DNA of 5,829 nucleotides from Desulfobacteraceae bacterium (lineage in GTDB: Bacteria > Desulfobacterota > Desulfobacteria > Desulfobacterales > Desulfobacteraceae), in assembly GCA_015486915.1 (NCBI GenBank), contig WFQS01000036.1, forward strand, positions 1 to 5,829, written 5' to 3'. The notes beneath the pieces are model-generated. The model had not been told where the DNA came from. It did no database searches and was given only the letters and a program-made list of their open reading frames with translations. Both the position numbers and the translations under genes were made by a program. How positions within the stretch are numbered: position 1 is the stretch's first letter; each line of letters begins with the position of its first letter. Below, piece after piece: positions 1-5,829 of the stretch.

Positions 1-2346
1 AAATTATACGCTGTTTTTGTTGTTCTGATAATTGTTTCATCCATTGTTATTTCTATTTTTGTTAATACCCAGTTAAAAACCATTAAAAAAACTGAACTGA
101 TCAACACAAAAAAATTGCTCACTGCTTCATTTAATGGAATTTTTAATGCCAAAAAAAATACGTGGTTGACCAATGCCCTGCAAATCGCATCCAATACAAA
201 TATCATGGAAGCCATGGAAACAAATGACAAGGGAGAGGCTTTTAATATCCTGAAACACTATGGCAATATATTCAGGGAAAATACCAAATTTAAAAATGTT
301 GCGGTTCATCTCATTGATTCTGATTTACATTCCTTTGTAAAATCATGGAATAAGTCAAGCAGCGGAGAGAGCTTAAATTACAGCAGGGCATATAAAAGGG
401 TTAAAGCAACACAAAAACCTGTCATTACAATGGAGGAATCACCAAAAGGGTTAAGGCTGAAGGGACTTTTCCCCATTATAGACAAAAGTTTACCTGTTTC
501 AGATCAACAAAATTTTGTTGGTATAGCTGATTTTGAAGGGGGGCTGAATTCAATCAAAAAATCTTTAAAACCAAGTAATATTGAATTTCTGTATTTCATG
601 GATGGAAAATATCTTGATATTGCAAGAAAATTAAAATCAAAGCCTCATTTTAAAAATTACTATTTAAGTCAGAAAAGTGTGGATAAAGATTTTTTATCCT
701 ATGTTTTAAAAGACCTGGATCTTACAAAAGCGCTTAAAGGCGGTATGTTTGATAAAAAATATTTTACCATTGCACTGCCCGTTAAAAGTTTTTCAGGCGA
801 AAAGCTCGGTTTATTCATACTTGGCAGAAAAACAGGTGTTGTCACAGCAACAATAAATGCAAGTGCACGCACAATTTATAAGGTGATATGGATTCTTTCG
901 GTGATAATACTAATTCTTATTATTTCGATTACAGCAATAATTAATATTTATGTTACGCGGCCTTTGAAAGGTGTTGTGAATAATATGAAGGATATTGCAG
1001 AAGGAGAAGGGGATCTTACGGCAAGGATTACGGTATCGTCAAAGGATGAAATTGGGGAACTCGGCAGATGGTTCAATCTTTTTATTGAAAAACTCAATGG
1101 GATTATTCTTAATTTCGTGGATAATACTAAAGTGTTAGATGCTTCATCCAAAGAATTGTCAGGGGTATCAGAGCTTATGGTGACTGATGCAGGGCAGGTG
1201 CAATCCAGGGCCAATACTGTTGCTGCAGCAGCAGAAGAGATGAGTGTTAACATGAATTCCGTGACAAAAGCCATGGAACAGGCCACCATGAATGTAAACC
1301 AGGTTGCTTCAGCAACGGAAGAGATGTCGGCAACCATTAATGAAATTTCCGCAAATACCGGGAAAACAAGCTCAATTACAGCACAGGCCGTTGATGAAGC
1401 TGAAAAAGCATCGAAAAAAATCGGTGAACTTGGCGTATCGGCAAGGGATATTGGAAAAGTAACAGAAGCGATCCAGGATATCAGCGAGCAGACCAATCTG
1501 CTGGCTTTAAACGCCACCATTGAAGCGGCAAGGGCCGGGGAAGCAGGCAAGGGCTTTGCCGTGGTTGCAGGTGAGATCAAAAGTCTTGCCAACCAGACAG
1601 CAGAGGCAACAATTGATATCAGACATAAAATAGAAGGTGTTCAAGCCATCAGCAGTGAAACCGTGAAAGAGATCAGGCGGGTCACGGAAATAATCAGGGA
1701 TGTAAATGAACTGGTGAGCAGTGTTGCAGCGGCAGTTGAAGAGCAGACCGCCACAACCGGTGAAATTTCCGATAATGTCCACCAGACATCTTCCGGGTTT
1801 ATAGAGGTAAATGAAAATATTTCCCAGGCAGCTGCCGTTTCAGATCAGATCGCCAAAGAAATTGCCCTTGTGGATCACGCATCTGTGACAATGTCCAATA
1901 ACAGCGGCCAGTTGACCGATACGGCAGCGGATCTGAATGAACTTGTGCAGGAAATTTCCAGCCAGACAGACCAGTTCCAGCTCAGAGACGATGGCCGCTT
2001 CCGTGCAGGTGCTGTAAAACTTGCCCATAATACATTTAAGGAAAAATTATCAGACATGCTTGCAGGAAAATTATCTCTGTCCCCGTCCGGTATCGATACA
2101 CACCATGACTGCGAATTCGGACAATGGTATTTCAGCGACGGCAAAGATAAATATGGACAGAACATGGTGTTCAAGGCAATTGACAGCCAGCATGAAAAAG
2201 TTCATCAAGCCGCCCGTGAAATTGCCCGGCTTTTTAATGATGGTGAAAAAGAAAAAGCAAGGGATCTGTTTTTGAAATTCAAAGGGATAACGGATAAATT
2301 GTTTGATATGTTAGATGAACTTGAAAAGGAGATCAAACGTTTATAA
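1..2346 (+). CDS. Methyl-accepting chemotaxis protein with Cache-type sensor and C-terminal CZB domain (5' end outside window)
   Basis: This is a transmembrane chemoreceptor that senses a ligand in the periplasm and controls the CheA kinase through CheW. The frame is open from base 1 and bases 4-63 already encode a hydrophobic helix (LYAVFVVLII...), so the true start lies just upstream, probably only about ten codons away; the TTG at 115 is not the start. In residues of the 781 visible, TM1 is about 2-21. The periplasmic sensor is about 22-290, and its HLIDSD...SF.KSW block resembles double-Cache 3 domains. TM2 is 295-318 and HAMP starts at Arg320-Pro321. The signalling hairpin is centred on ISEQTNLLALNATIEAARAG (from base 1480). 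The C-terminal CZB domain fits Hxx[WFYL]-x24-CxFGxW-x21-HxxxH, with putative zinc ligands His676, Cys704, His731 and His735. CZB receptors are known to bind zinc and to respond to thiol oxidants such as HOCl in some species. The C-terminus (KEIKRL) has no CheR-tethering pentapeptide. Receptor identity is very secure; the ligand is unknown. Confidence 0.97.
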   Translation, partial: KLYAVFVVLIIVSSIVISIFVNTQLKTIKKTELINTKKLLTASFNGIFNAKKNTWLTNALQIASNTNIMEAMETNDKGEAFNILKHYGNIFRENTKFKNVAVHLIDSDLHSFVKSWNKSSSGESLNYSRAYKRVKATQKPVITMEESPKGLRLKGLFPIIDKSLPVSDQQNFVGIADFEGGLNSIKKSLKPSNIEFLYFMDGKYLDIARKLKSKPHFKNYYLSQKSVDKDFLSYVLKDLDLTKALKGGMFDKKYFTIALPVKSFSGEKLGLFILGRKTGVVTATINASARTIYKVIWILSVIILILIISITAIINIYVTRPLKGVVNNMKDIAEGEGDLTARITVSSKDEIGELGRWFNLFIEKLNGIILNFVDNTKVLDASSKELSGVSELMVTDAGQVQSRANTVAAAAEEMSVNMNSVTKAMEQATMNVNQVASATEEMSATINEISANTGKTSSITAQAVDEAEKASKKIGELGVSARDIGKVTEAIQDISEQTNLLALNATIEAARAGEAGKGFAVVAGEIKSLANQTAEATIDIRHKIEGVQAISSETVKEIRRVTEIIRDVNELVSSVAAAVEEQTATTGEISDNVHQTSSGFIEVNENISQAAAVSDQIAKEIALVDHASVTMSNNSGQLTDTAADLNELVQEISSQTDQFQLRDDGRFRAGAVKLAHNTFKEKLSDMLAGKLSLSPSGIDTHHDCEFGQWYFSDGKDKYGQNMVFKAIDSQHEKVHQAAREIARLFNDGEKEKARDLFLKFKGITDKLFDMLDELEKEIKRL

Positions 2347-2354
2347 CGGTCATA

Positions 2355-2386
2355 GGGGCGGATCTGGATTTGGCCATTCCCGCCTC
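2355..2386 (+). other. Possible stem-loop after the chemoreceptor gene
   Basis: Bases 2355-2361 (GGGGCGG) can pair with 2380-2386 (CCGCCTC) as a 7-bp GC-rich stem with one G-U pair and an 18-base loop. It starts nine bases after the chemoreceptor stop codon. No T-run follows, so it does not qualify as a standard intrinsic terminator. It could stabilise the mRNA 3' end or attenuate read-through into the next gene, or be chance. Confidence 0.25.
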
Positions 2387-2442
2387 ACAACAAATTTAGA
2401 AATAGAACGTAAAGATTTACGATCTATTTCTTATAAAAAAAC

Positions 2443-2447
2443 GGAGG
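2443..2447 (+). promoter_or_regulatory. Shine-Dalgarno site fixing the start of the 103-residue gene
   Basis: GGAGG lies eight bases before the ATG at 2456. The open frame extends back to an ATG at 2315 inside the end of the chemoreceptor gene, but that ATG has no comparable site. This motif therefore decides the start. Confidence 0.85.
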
Positions 2448-2455
2448 TAAAAGAT

Positions 2456-2767
2456 ATGATATTTATCGGTACGTATACCATGCCGGGCAGCAAGACAGAC
2501 GAGTGGACAAGGTGCAGTATTGAGATGGCTGAGACGACGCTCCCCCCCTGCCTGAAGAAGTGGCAGATGTTCTCATGCGCTGGTGGAGACGGTCGTAGCA
2601 CTTTCAAAGGGTACAATCTTATATACGCTGAAAGGGGAAGAGGAGATGAAGCTCTCGTCGAAATAAACAAACGGATGCTTCCATTCTGTCAGATTGAAGG
2701 AGCTTCCTGGAAACTTGAACCGTTGATGAATGTCACCGATGTTTTTAAAGTGCTGGAGGAAAAATAA
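2456..2767 (+). CDS. Small protein of unknown function, possible ferredoxin-like (dimeric alpha/beta barrel-type) fold
   Basis: This 103-residue protein is not one I recognise. It starts at the ATG eight bases after GGAGG. It has no signal peptide or membrane segment and should be cytoplasmic. Charges are nearly balanced, and there are four cysteines (20, 32, 41, 78) without a metal-binding spacing. The pattern of a short beta strand (MIFIGTY), helix with LPPCLKKW, strand (GYNLIYAE), helix (GDEALVEINKRM), strand (WKLEPLM) and a last helix (DVFKVLEEK) suggests a beta-alpha-beta type alpha+beta sandwich, as in small DUF3303-like or other dimeric alpha/beta barrel proteins. That is inference from pattern only. 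It sits 109 bases after the chemoreceptor and 197 bases before the LSGC protein gene, all on the same strand, so it may share a transcript with either. A chaperone or immunity role for the downstream putative toxin is conceivable but nothing in the sequence shows it. Confidence 0.75.
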   Translation: MIFIGTYTMPGSKTDEWTRCSIEMAETTLPPCLKKWQMFSCAGGDGRSTFKGYNLIYAERGRGDEALVEINKRMLPFCQIEGASWKLEPLMNVTDVFKVLEEK

Positions 2768-2964
2768 AAAAGGGAAAAACACCTGGATGCTCGAATCATA
2801 CGGTGGGCTACGCAATAACCGAACCTGGACAAGCCAGAACCAAAGAGATTTTCTAAGTTTGTTGATGAAGGGCTATTCATGCGGAATTGTCTACTGCGAT
2901 AAACCAGTCACGACAAAAATAATGATCCCGTCGTGAAGTCCGGTATTGATAAGGAGAATTTCTG
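2768..2964 (+). other. Intergenic region between the small gene and the LSGC gene
   Basis: These 197 bases hold no well-supported gene. A 49-codon frame could start at the ATG at 2787 (ending 2936), but the nearest purine-rich stretch (AGGGA at about 2771-2775) is too far away. The frame of the preceding gene continues with protein-like stretches broken by stop codons at about 2816 and 2897, and ends with a TGA that overlaps the next gene's ATG by one base. I see no clear promoter or intrinsic terminator. Confidence 0.4.
2951..2956 (+). promoter_or_regulatory. Shine-Dalgarno site of the LSGC protein gene
   Basis: AAGGAG lies eight bases before the ATG at 2965. It supports this start, which is also the first in-frame ATG of the open frame. 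Confidence 0.85.
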
Positions 2965-3909
2965 ATGCCGTTAAATGCAATTGACAAAGAATTTTTAGCT
3001 AACAAATTAGAGTTTTTGAAGAAAAACGCGGTTACCCCTCCGGACGGTATGGTGGAAAAGCTAACCCATCGTGATGATGTGACTGTAGACGGAAATGCCC
3101 GTAAATACAATTCTGCTGCTAACCCAAATTACCAGATAGGGTATGGGCATTTGCAGCGGGTGAATAATGAATGGACTGGTGGCTCCAAGATTCTGAAACT
3201 TCAAAAACCGGAATCCATCTATATTGACGTAAAATACAAGCATGAAATAGATGCTTCCAAGGCAGATGAATATGTGCAATTTTACTGGCTGCCTTGGGAT
3301 CAACGTGGCGGTATTGTTAAGATATCTTTAATTGTGCCGCCACCCCGTCCAGGGCAGTCCGGCTTGGCTGATCCGGATCTTTTTTTTACAGCAGCTCTTT
3401 CAGGATGCTCCATTTTTGTACGTGGCTCAAGAAAACACCCTACTGTCTATCATGCCGGTATTGGCGGAACTGCCCCTGGGGGACCTGGAGAACACTGGCG
3501 AAAACTTTATAAGGCTATAATACCTGAAGAAGAAAGAACAGAGAAACAGTTTAGAAAGAGACACGAAGTAAATACCTTAGATTATGTGGATAAATCCGGG
3601 CGACCACAGAAAGATGTCACTGACTACAATAAGTTTTTAAAAATGAATCAAAAAGAGGCTAAAGCAAAGATAGTCCATTCCTGGGGGTGTGTTTTCGGCA
3701 TTCGTGATGACAATAAGGATTGGAGTTTTTATTATCAGCAAAATGTCTGTGTTACCTACCAGAAGATGCGAAAGACAAAGTGGTTAAAACGCTGGGTGCC
3801 TGACAACAGTCCAGTTCGAACAATCAACTACCCGATGCTCGTGAAACAGTTCTATCCCGGGACAGATCATGTCCAAATGGTACCTTTTAAAGAAATTCCT
3901 TTGACTTGA
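2965..3909 (+). CDS. Putative glutamine deamidase of the CNF1/BLF1 type (LSGC motif)
   Basis: This 314-residue protein has no signal peptide or membrane helix. Residues 142-163 carry the key motif: Thr142, then Leu145-Ser146-Gly147-Cys148 at the end of a hydrophobic strand, then His163 in a YHAG context. In CNF1 of E. coli the catalytic pair is Cys866/His881, the same 15-residue step, within LSGC. In Burkholderia BLF1 the triad is Thr88/Cys94/His106, with the same six-residue Thr-to-Cys step and LSGC. These enzymes deamidate a glutamine in a target protein (Rho GTPases, eIF4A). The chemoreceptor deamidase CheD has the same fold and a similar Thr/Cys/His set. Length fits the isolated CNF1 catalytic domain (about 300 residues), whereas CNF1 itself is about 1,000 residues with delivery domains that are absent here. 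The flanks (charged helical N-terminus, GGTAPGGPG loop at 167-175, Trp/Tyr-rich C-terminal third) I do not recognise. Start supported by AAGGAG. Gene certain; enzymatic class inferred from the motif only, and the target is unknown. Confidence 0.6.
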   Translation: MPLNAIDKEFLANKLEFLKKNAVTPPDGMVEKLTHRDDVTVDGNARKYNSAANPNYQIGYGHLQRVNNEWTGGSKILKLQKPESIYIDVKYKHEIDASKADEYVQFYWLPWDQRGGIVKISLIVPPPRPGQSGLADPDLFFTAALSGCSIFVRGSRKHPTVYHAGIGGTAPGGPGEHWRKLYKAIIPEEERTEKQFRKRHEVNTLDYVDKSGRPQKDVTDYNKFLKMNQKEAKAKIVHSWGCVFGIRDDNKDWSFYYQQNVCVTYQKMRKTKWLKRWVPDNSPVRTINYPMLVKQFYPGTDHVQMVPFKEIPLT

Positions 3910-4118
3910 AAAGAAGCAAAAATAATTGAGATTATAGTTTTTGAGTAAACACTCTCACCCTCTCCTGGGGAGGCGATCGAGCAAAAAACACTCTGCTAAA
4001 TAAGAGCATCTTTCCTGGGAGAATGTCACCGGCCCCCCTTAATCGGTTTAAAAAGTCTTTCAGGCAGTTTGTCTGCTTTTATGGAGAACCTTAATCTTAA
4101 AACGATACAAATTAATTC
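3910..4118. other. Intergenic region with small hairpins and a repeated motif
   Basis: I see no gene here. AAACACTCT occurs at 3947-3955 and 3986-3994, each followed by a CCTGGGGA or CCTGGGA block (3964 and 4014). A compact hairpin forms from CCTCTC/GGGAGG at 3959-3964 and 3968-3973. The pyrimidine-rich text around 3951-3973 looks like intergenic repeats of the CCCTCTCC...GGAGAGG kind seen in many bacterial genomes, possibly decayed. Confidence 0.35.
4062..4080 (+). terminator. Weak candidate intrinsic terminator downstream of the LSGC gene
   Basis: AGGCAG (4062-4067) pairs with CTGCTT (4073-4078), one G-U pair, around a five-base loop, and runs into TTTT. The stem is short and the T-run only four bases. 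It lies 150 bases past the LSGC stop codon and before the toxin-antitoxin promoter, the right place to separate the two units. Confidence 0.28.
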
Positions 4119-4147
4119 TTGATCTTTATTGGCCTTAAATTTATACT
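4119..4147 (+). promoter_or_regulatory. Sigma-70-type promoter of the toxin-antitoxin operon
   Basis: TTGATC (4119-4124, four of six to TTGACA) and TATACT (4142-4147, five of six to TATAAT) are separated by the ideal 17 bases. Transcription would start near 4154, leaving a leader of about 25 bases containing the AAGGA ribosome-binding site (4170-4174) of the antitoxin gene. Confidence 0.65.
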
Positions 4148-4159
4148 TCAAAATATAAA
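4140..4159 (+). promoter_or_regulatory. Inverted repeat over the -10 region, candidate antitoxin operator
   Basis: TTTATA (4140-4145) and TATAAA (4154-4159) form a perfect 6+6 inverted repeat with an 8-base spacer, covering the -10 box and the predicted start of transcription. Phd/YefM antitoxins are known to bind palindromes in their own promoters, so this is a reasonable autoregulatory site. AT-richness makes chance possible. Confidence 0.45.
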
Positions 4160-4179
4160 CTTCATAAAAAAGGAATATT

Positions 4180-4416
4180 ATGAAAGCCACAGCAAAGGAT
4201 TTACGGTTTCACTCAAAAGAGCTTTTAAATACAGTTAACAGGGGAGAAGAGGTCATTATAACTTATCGGGGAAAACCGTGCGCTAAACTTATTCCCTATA
4301 ACGATTTTAAAAAGAACAAAAGAACCAAAACCAATTTATTTGGAATTTGGAAAGACAATGATATTGTCGAAGAGATCGATGATTATGTCCGGGATTTAAG
4401 AAAAGGAAGATTTTAG
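4180..4416 (+). CDS. Phd/YefM-family antitoxin
   Basis: This 78-residue antitoxin of a type II toxin-antitoxin module neutralises the adjacent PIN-domain nuclease and probably represses its own operon. Residues 1-45 (MKATAKDLRFHSKELLNTV, then EEVIITYRGKPCAKLIPY) form the typical Phd/YefM N-terminal DNA-binding fold: a helix that sets up dimers, then the strand pattern 'vitrrGkpvA.lip'. Residues 46-78 form a basic linker followed by an acidic helix (DIVEEIDDYVRDLRKGRF), the normal toxin-binding tail. The start is supported by AAGGA five bases upstream and by the promoter at 4119-4147. Its stop codon TAG is immediately followed by the toxin ATG, with no base between, which indicates translational coupling. 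Size and layout are standard for the family. Confidence 0.94.
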   Translation: MKATAKDLRFHSKELLNTVNRGEEVIITYRGKPCAKLIPYNDFKKNKRTKTNLFGIWKDNDIVEEIDDYVRDLRKGRF

Positions 4417-4794
4417 ATGATCGTCGATACAGATGTTTTAATCTGGTATTTGAAGGGTAATGAACACGCATTTGAGGTCATTGAAGATTTAAACAACTTT
4501 TCCATTTCAGTGGTAACATATATGGAACTCGTTCAAGGAATGAGAAACAAAAGAGAATTAAATAGTTTGCGCCGGGCCTTAAAAATCTGGAACACACAAC
4601 TAATTTATATATCAGAGAATATTTCTGCCAAAGCTATGTTTTTTGTCGAGCAGCATTTTCTTAGCCACTCAATGCAATTAGCAGATGCACTTATTGGTGC
4701 GACGGCGATCACTTGTGGTACTCCAATCCTCACTGCAAACGACAAACCTTATAAAGTCTTAAAAGATCTTCAAATCAAAAAATTCAGACCATAG
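4417..4794 (+). CDS. vapC: PIN-domain ribonuclease toxin, VapC family
   Basis: This 125-residue endoribonuclease is the toxin of the pair; VapC toxins cleave specific RNAs, typically tRNA or rRNA, with Mg2+ or Mn2+, and stop translation when the antitoxin is degraded. The PIN domain spans the whole protein. All four acidic metal-binding positions are visible: Asp4 in MIVDTDVLIW (with Asp6), Glu37 in YMELVQG, Asp90 in LADALIGATA and Asp109 in TANDKPY. No catalytic residue is missing, so the toxin looks active. Its ribosome-binding site AAGGAAG (4403-4409) lies inside the end of the antitoxin gene. The gene ends 16 bases from the end of the convergent USP-receiver gene. The target RNA cannot be told from sequence. 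Confidence 0.95.
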   Translation: MIVDTDVLIWYLKGNEHAFEVIEDLNNFSISVVTYMELVQGMRNKRELNSLRRALKIWNTQLIYISENISAKAMFFVEQHFLSHSMQLADALIGATAITCGTPILTANDKPYKVLKDLQIKKFRP

Positions 4795-4810
4795 TCTTTA
4801 GCATGCAGAC

Positions 4811-5716
4811 TTATCCGCCATACCTGTCATTAAAGGAGTCCCAGAAGTTTGCATCCCTGTTCTGCCAGTCTTTGCCAAAGGATTTTTCAAAAAAGGGCGT
4901 AAGCCTGGAAAACCAGGTTCCATAGCCATGTTCTCCCCGGATCCTTGCCCTGATCACATCAGCCGCATGGACGGGCAGATTGGCAAGCTCATCCTTGGGT
5001 ATATATGAATCCGCTCCTTTTTCCAGGGATTCTTTAAGATTTTCCGGGGTCAGGGCGTGGGCGGTGAGCATAAGGGCTGGCAGGTTGTGTTTTTTTGCCA
5101 TGGCAAGCAGTTCATATCCGTTGACCCCCATGATATCAAGTATGACAAGGTCGTATTTATTTTGCAGAATCATCTCTTTTGCTGCATCAAATGAGCCGGC
5201 AGTGTCAAGATCACACATATCAAGAATATCTTCGATGGTTTCAAGGATATCGGGTTCATCATCCACTGCAAGGATTTTCCTGTCCTTTAACAGGTCTTCA
5301 GAAGAGATTTTTTTAATATTAAATTTTACGGTGGTCACAGGACAGGGAGAGTTTAAAATTACGTAACGGACCGTGGAGCCCAGAATGGCCTTTTGCAGAC
5401 GCGATATTTTTTTAACGCCAAGGAAAATATGGTCTATTTTATTTTCTTCTGCAAATTTTACAAGGTCTTCGCCGGGAGACAGCCCCCTTACACTTTGCTG
5501 GCAGTCATAATTAATATCAGAGCTTTTCAAAAGATTTTCTGCAAATTCAAGTCCTTTTTCAGCAGCAATGATATCTGCCTGTTTTTCCGATGCTCCACCT
5601 TTCATGGATGTGATTACATAAACAAAGGAACTATCAAAGATTTCCGCCATATCCTTTGCAAGGGATAATGCTATCCTGCATGCTTCTCCACCGTTATATC
5701 CAACCAGTATATTCAT
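4811..5716 (-). CDS. Universal stress protein domain fused to a response-regulator receiver domain
   Basis: This 301-residue cytoplasmic protein has three parts. Residues 1-132 are a UspA-like domain (MNILVGYNGGEAC ... SPCPVTTVK). Its nucleotide-binding motif GxxGx9G(S/T) is imperfect: Gly100 and Gly113-Ser114 are present, but Lys103 replaces the middle glycine and Asn8 stands where many Usps have Asp, so ATP binding is doubtful. Residues 147-258 are a complete receiver domain: acidic pair Asp152/Asp153, phospho-acceptor Asp194 (LVILDIMG), Thr219 (MLTAHA) and Lys241 (IPKDE). It should be phosphorylated by a histidine kinase that is not in the window. Residues 259-301 form a Trp/Phe-rich tail (GTWFSRLTPFFEKSF, WDSFNDRYGG) that is not a DNA-binding output domain. 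AAGGG lies 12 bases before the ATG, rather far. The gene is transcribed toward vapC. It may act through protein contacts as a stress-signal adaptor; that role is inferred. Confidence 0.93.
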   Translation of the reverse strand: MNILVGYNGGEACRIALSLAKDMAEIFDSSFVYVITSMKGGASEKQADIIAAEKGLEFAENLLKSSDINYDCQQSVRGLSPGEDLVKFAEENKIDHIFLGVKKISRLQKAILGSTVRYVILNSPCPVTTVKFNIKKISSEDLLKDRKILAVDDEPDILETIEDILDMCDLDTAGSFDAAKEMILQNKYDLVILDIMGVNGYELLAMAKKHNLPALMLTAHALTPENLKESLEKGADSYIPKDELANLPVHAADVIRARIRGEHGYGTWFSRLTPFFEKSFGKDWQNRDANFWDSFNDRYGG

Positions 5717-5829
5717 ATTTTTTTATTACCCTTCTGCCAATTTAAAAAAACCGGAGATACTACATCCAGCGCTTCCGTCTTTTGTAGGATTTAACGTTTT
5801 TAAATGATTTCCTGCTCCCTCCCTTGGTG
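5717..5829 (-). other. Upstream region of the USP-receiver gene
   Basis: These 113 bases contain no gene I can support. An inverted repeat CTACA/TGTAG (5760-5764 and 5783-5787) with an 18-base loop could mark a regulator site or a leader hairpin but is short. I looked for sigma-70 and sigma-54 boxes on the minus strand and found none convincing, so the promoter may lie beyond the window. Confidence 0.3.

Noticed and set aside
948..1592. Long minus-strand open frame opposite the chemoreceptor
   Set aside because: It is a shadow of the highly conserved signalling domain on the plus strand; its protein is low-complexity Ser/Ala-rich and has no family signature.
115..2346. TTG at 115 as the start of the chemoreceptor
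   Set aside because: The frame is open upstream to base 1 and encodes the first transmembrane helix, so the start is outside the window.
2315..2455. N-terminal extension of the 103-residue protein back to the ATG at 2315
   Set aside because: It would overlap the chemoreceptor's end and lacks a ribosome-binding site; the ATG at 2456 has GGAGG at ideal distance.
2730..2936. 68-codon open frame overlapping the end of the 103-residue gene
   Set aside because: No ribosome-binding site at either ATG (2730 or 2787), no recognisable motif, and the first part lies in another frame of a better gene.
3332..3520. 62-codon frame inside the LSGC gene
   Set aside because: It lies in another frame of a gene with conserved motifs and has no ribosome-binding site.
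4793..4811. AGTCT/AGACT inverted repeat between the convergent vapC and USP-receiver genes as a bidirectional terminator
   Set aside because: Only five base pairs with a nine-base loop and no T-run on either side.
5743..5780. Leader terminator or riboswitch before the USP-receiver gene (T-run after CTCCGG on the minus strand)
   Set aside because: The best stem (CGGA/TCCG) is four base pairs with a long loop, and no known riboswitch core could be matched.

Overview
The window is about 5.8 kb of moderately AT-rich bacterial DNA. It carries six protein-coding genes and no RNA genes. The mix of a Cache/CZB chemoreceptor, a two-domain universal-stress/response-regulator protein and a Phd-VapC module, together with base composition and Shine-Dalgarno sites, suggests a free-living, environmentally responsive Gram-negative bacterium. 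My guess is a sulfate-reducing Desulfobacterota-type organism; this is inferred from protein style and was not tested.

Layout. (1) 1-2346 (+): a methyl-accepting chemotaxis protein whose first codons lie before the window. It has TM1, a periplasmic Cache-type sensor, TM2, HAMP, the signalling hairpin and a C-terminal zinc-binding CZB domain. (2) 2456-2767 (+): a 103-residue protein of unknown function with a strong ribosome-binding site. (3) 2965-3909 (+): a 314-residue stand-alone protein with a Thr-x5-Cys...His arrangement around an LSGC motif. This is the signature of the CNF1/BLF1 glutamine-deamidase toxins, whose fold is also shared by the chemoreceptor deamidase CheD. (4) 3910-4179: an intergenic stretch with small hairpins, a short repeated motif and a good promoter at its right end. 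(5) 4180-4794 (+): a Phd/YefM-type antitoxin followed with zero spacing by a PIN-domain (VapC) toxin. (6) 4811-5716 (-): a universal stress protein domain fused to a receiver domain plus a tryptophan/phenylalanine-rich tail, convergent with the toxin gene. The last 113 bases are its upstream region, in which I see no clear promoter.

How they fit together. The two ends of the window are signal-transduction genes (chemoreceptor; USP-receiver fusion). The middle looks like accessory DNA: a small unknown gene, a putative deamidase and a toxin-antitoxin pair. The most interesting item is the LSGC protein. It is either an effector/toxin of the CNF1/BLF1 class without the usual delivery domains, or, more speculatively, a protein-modifying enzyme connected with the neighbouring chemoreceptor.
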